Assembly (NCBI RefSeq): GCF_004027225.2
Contig: NC_044302.2
Coordinates: forward strand, 72,226,993-72,290,992
Source of the DNA: Strigops habroptila
Lineage: Eukaryota; Chordata; Aves; Psittaciformes; Psittacidae
DNA length: 64,000 nt
Reading direction: 5' to 3'
The notes beneath the pieces are model-generated. The model was not told where the DNA came from and did not search any database. It saw only the letters and a program-made list of their open reading frames with translations. The position numbers and the translations under genes were made by a program. Shown piece by piece: positions 63,450 to 64,000 of the stretch (position 1 is the stretch's first letter; each line of letters opens with the position of its first letter).

Positions 63450-64000
63450 CTGTAAGTATTTTGTAAAGAGACAACATTCAGGTTCAATTTGCATTGATGC
63501 ACATAGGACTGGTAACAAATATGATCACTCTTGATATCATTCTCTTCTGTGAAGCATGTAAAGTCTATGGATTTATGATGCTTTAAATTTGCCATATATA
63601 CACTTTATTTTTCTGTATTTATATTTAACTTACAGAATACCAGTTATATATTAATATATAATACGAACTACAAAGGCATATCTATTAGTACTTAATGCAT
63701 ACATGTAATATACATGCTTATGTAATATACCTGACTATGCATACTATGGAAAATGTAGAATTTTTTTCCTTTTATTCTCTTCATGCTTTCTAGGAAAAAA
63801 TCTTTCCACTTTCATAAATGTGGGTGTATTGGATTTACTTCCTTTTCAAATAACACTGTTTTTTTCAGCTGCAGGAAATCAGAGCATATGAATATTACAG
63901 GATACCCCTCAGCCTGATAAACTGACAATAGTCATTACCGTACAAAGGCTTCAGCAAAAAGTAGATAGGTCAATGTACCCTTTGTCAACTGACAGGGCAT
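63450..64000 (-). other. Upstream flank of the IL33-like penultimate exon
   Basis: Expected to be intron, with earlier IL33-like exons further right. The frame of the penultimate exon stays open up to about 63,595. Short exon-like intervals bounded by AG and GT occur at about 63,722-63,783 and 63,930-64,000, but none is convincing. Otherwise AT-rich sequence. Confidence 0.5.

Noticed and set aside
63732..63790. Exon-like interval between ttttttcctag and caggtatat (reads SMKRIKGKKFYIFHSMHSQ).
   Set aside because: Phase does not match the exon at 63,449 and there is no IL-1-family similarity.
63841..63890. Strong acceptor (ctctgatttcctgcag) followed by LKKTVLFEKE and a GT, considered as an IL33-like exon.
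   Set aside because: Only about 30 bases long and its phase-0 end does not fit the phase-2 start of the next exon.
1..64000. tRNA, rRNA, CRISPR arrays, operons or other prokaryotic features.
   Set aside because: None seen; CR1 elements, spliced exons and the CpG island show vertebrate nuclear DNA.

Overview
This window is vertebrate nuclear DNA and almost certainly comes from a bird. It is AT-rich and gene-poor, carries many CR1 LINE copies and an avian-type retroviral LTR family, and has one sharp CpG island. Protein-coding sequence is confined to five short exons with good splice signals, all on the minus strand. From general knowledge, UHRF2 maps to 9p24 in human and to the Z chromosome in birds, so this is probably Z-linked sequence. 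The species cannot be fixed from the sequence.

Region 1-27,100 holds the 5' half of UHRF2, read right to left. Coding exon 1 (26,946-27,098) lies in a CpG island. Exon 2 (8,949-9,191) and exon 3 (5,299-5,561) follow, and the rest of the gene lies beyond base 1. Together they encode 219 complete residues: the ubiquitin-like domain, a linker and the start of the tandem Tudor domain. The 17.8-kb first intron contains a degraded CR1 of about 3.7 kb (14.65-18.37 kb) with a second CR1 inserted into it, and a 27-base G tract.

Region 28-53 kb is intergenic as far as can be read. It holds CR1 fragments, a long pentanucleotide satellite growing out of a CR1 tail (37.2-37.45 kb), and a 185-bp segment whose nearly identical inverted partner lies 25 kb away.

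Region 53-64 kb holds the most interesting signal: two minus-strand exons (52,970-53,158 and 63,299-63,449) that join in phase 0 and encode the C-terminal part of an interleukin-1-family beta-trefoil protein. The best match is interleukin-33. The last exon encodes 62 residues (63 in human IL33), and the gene sits beside UHRF2 in the same order and orientation as in mammals. IL33 has usually been considered missing from birds, so this may be an overlooked, strongly diverged avian orthologue. Its N-terminal exons would lie beyond base 64,000.

The two genes are neighbours but are not known to act together. UHRF2 is a nuclear chromatin reader and ubiquitin ligase, while IL-33 is an alarmin cytokine.
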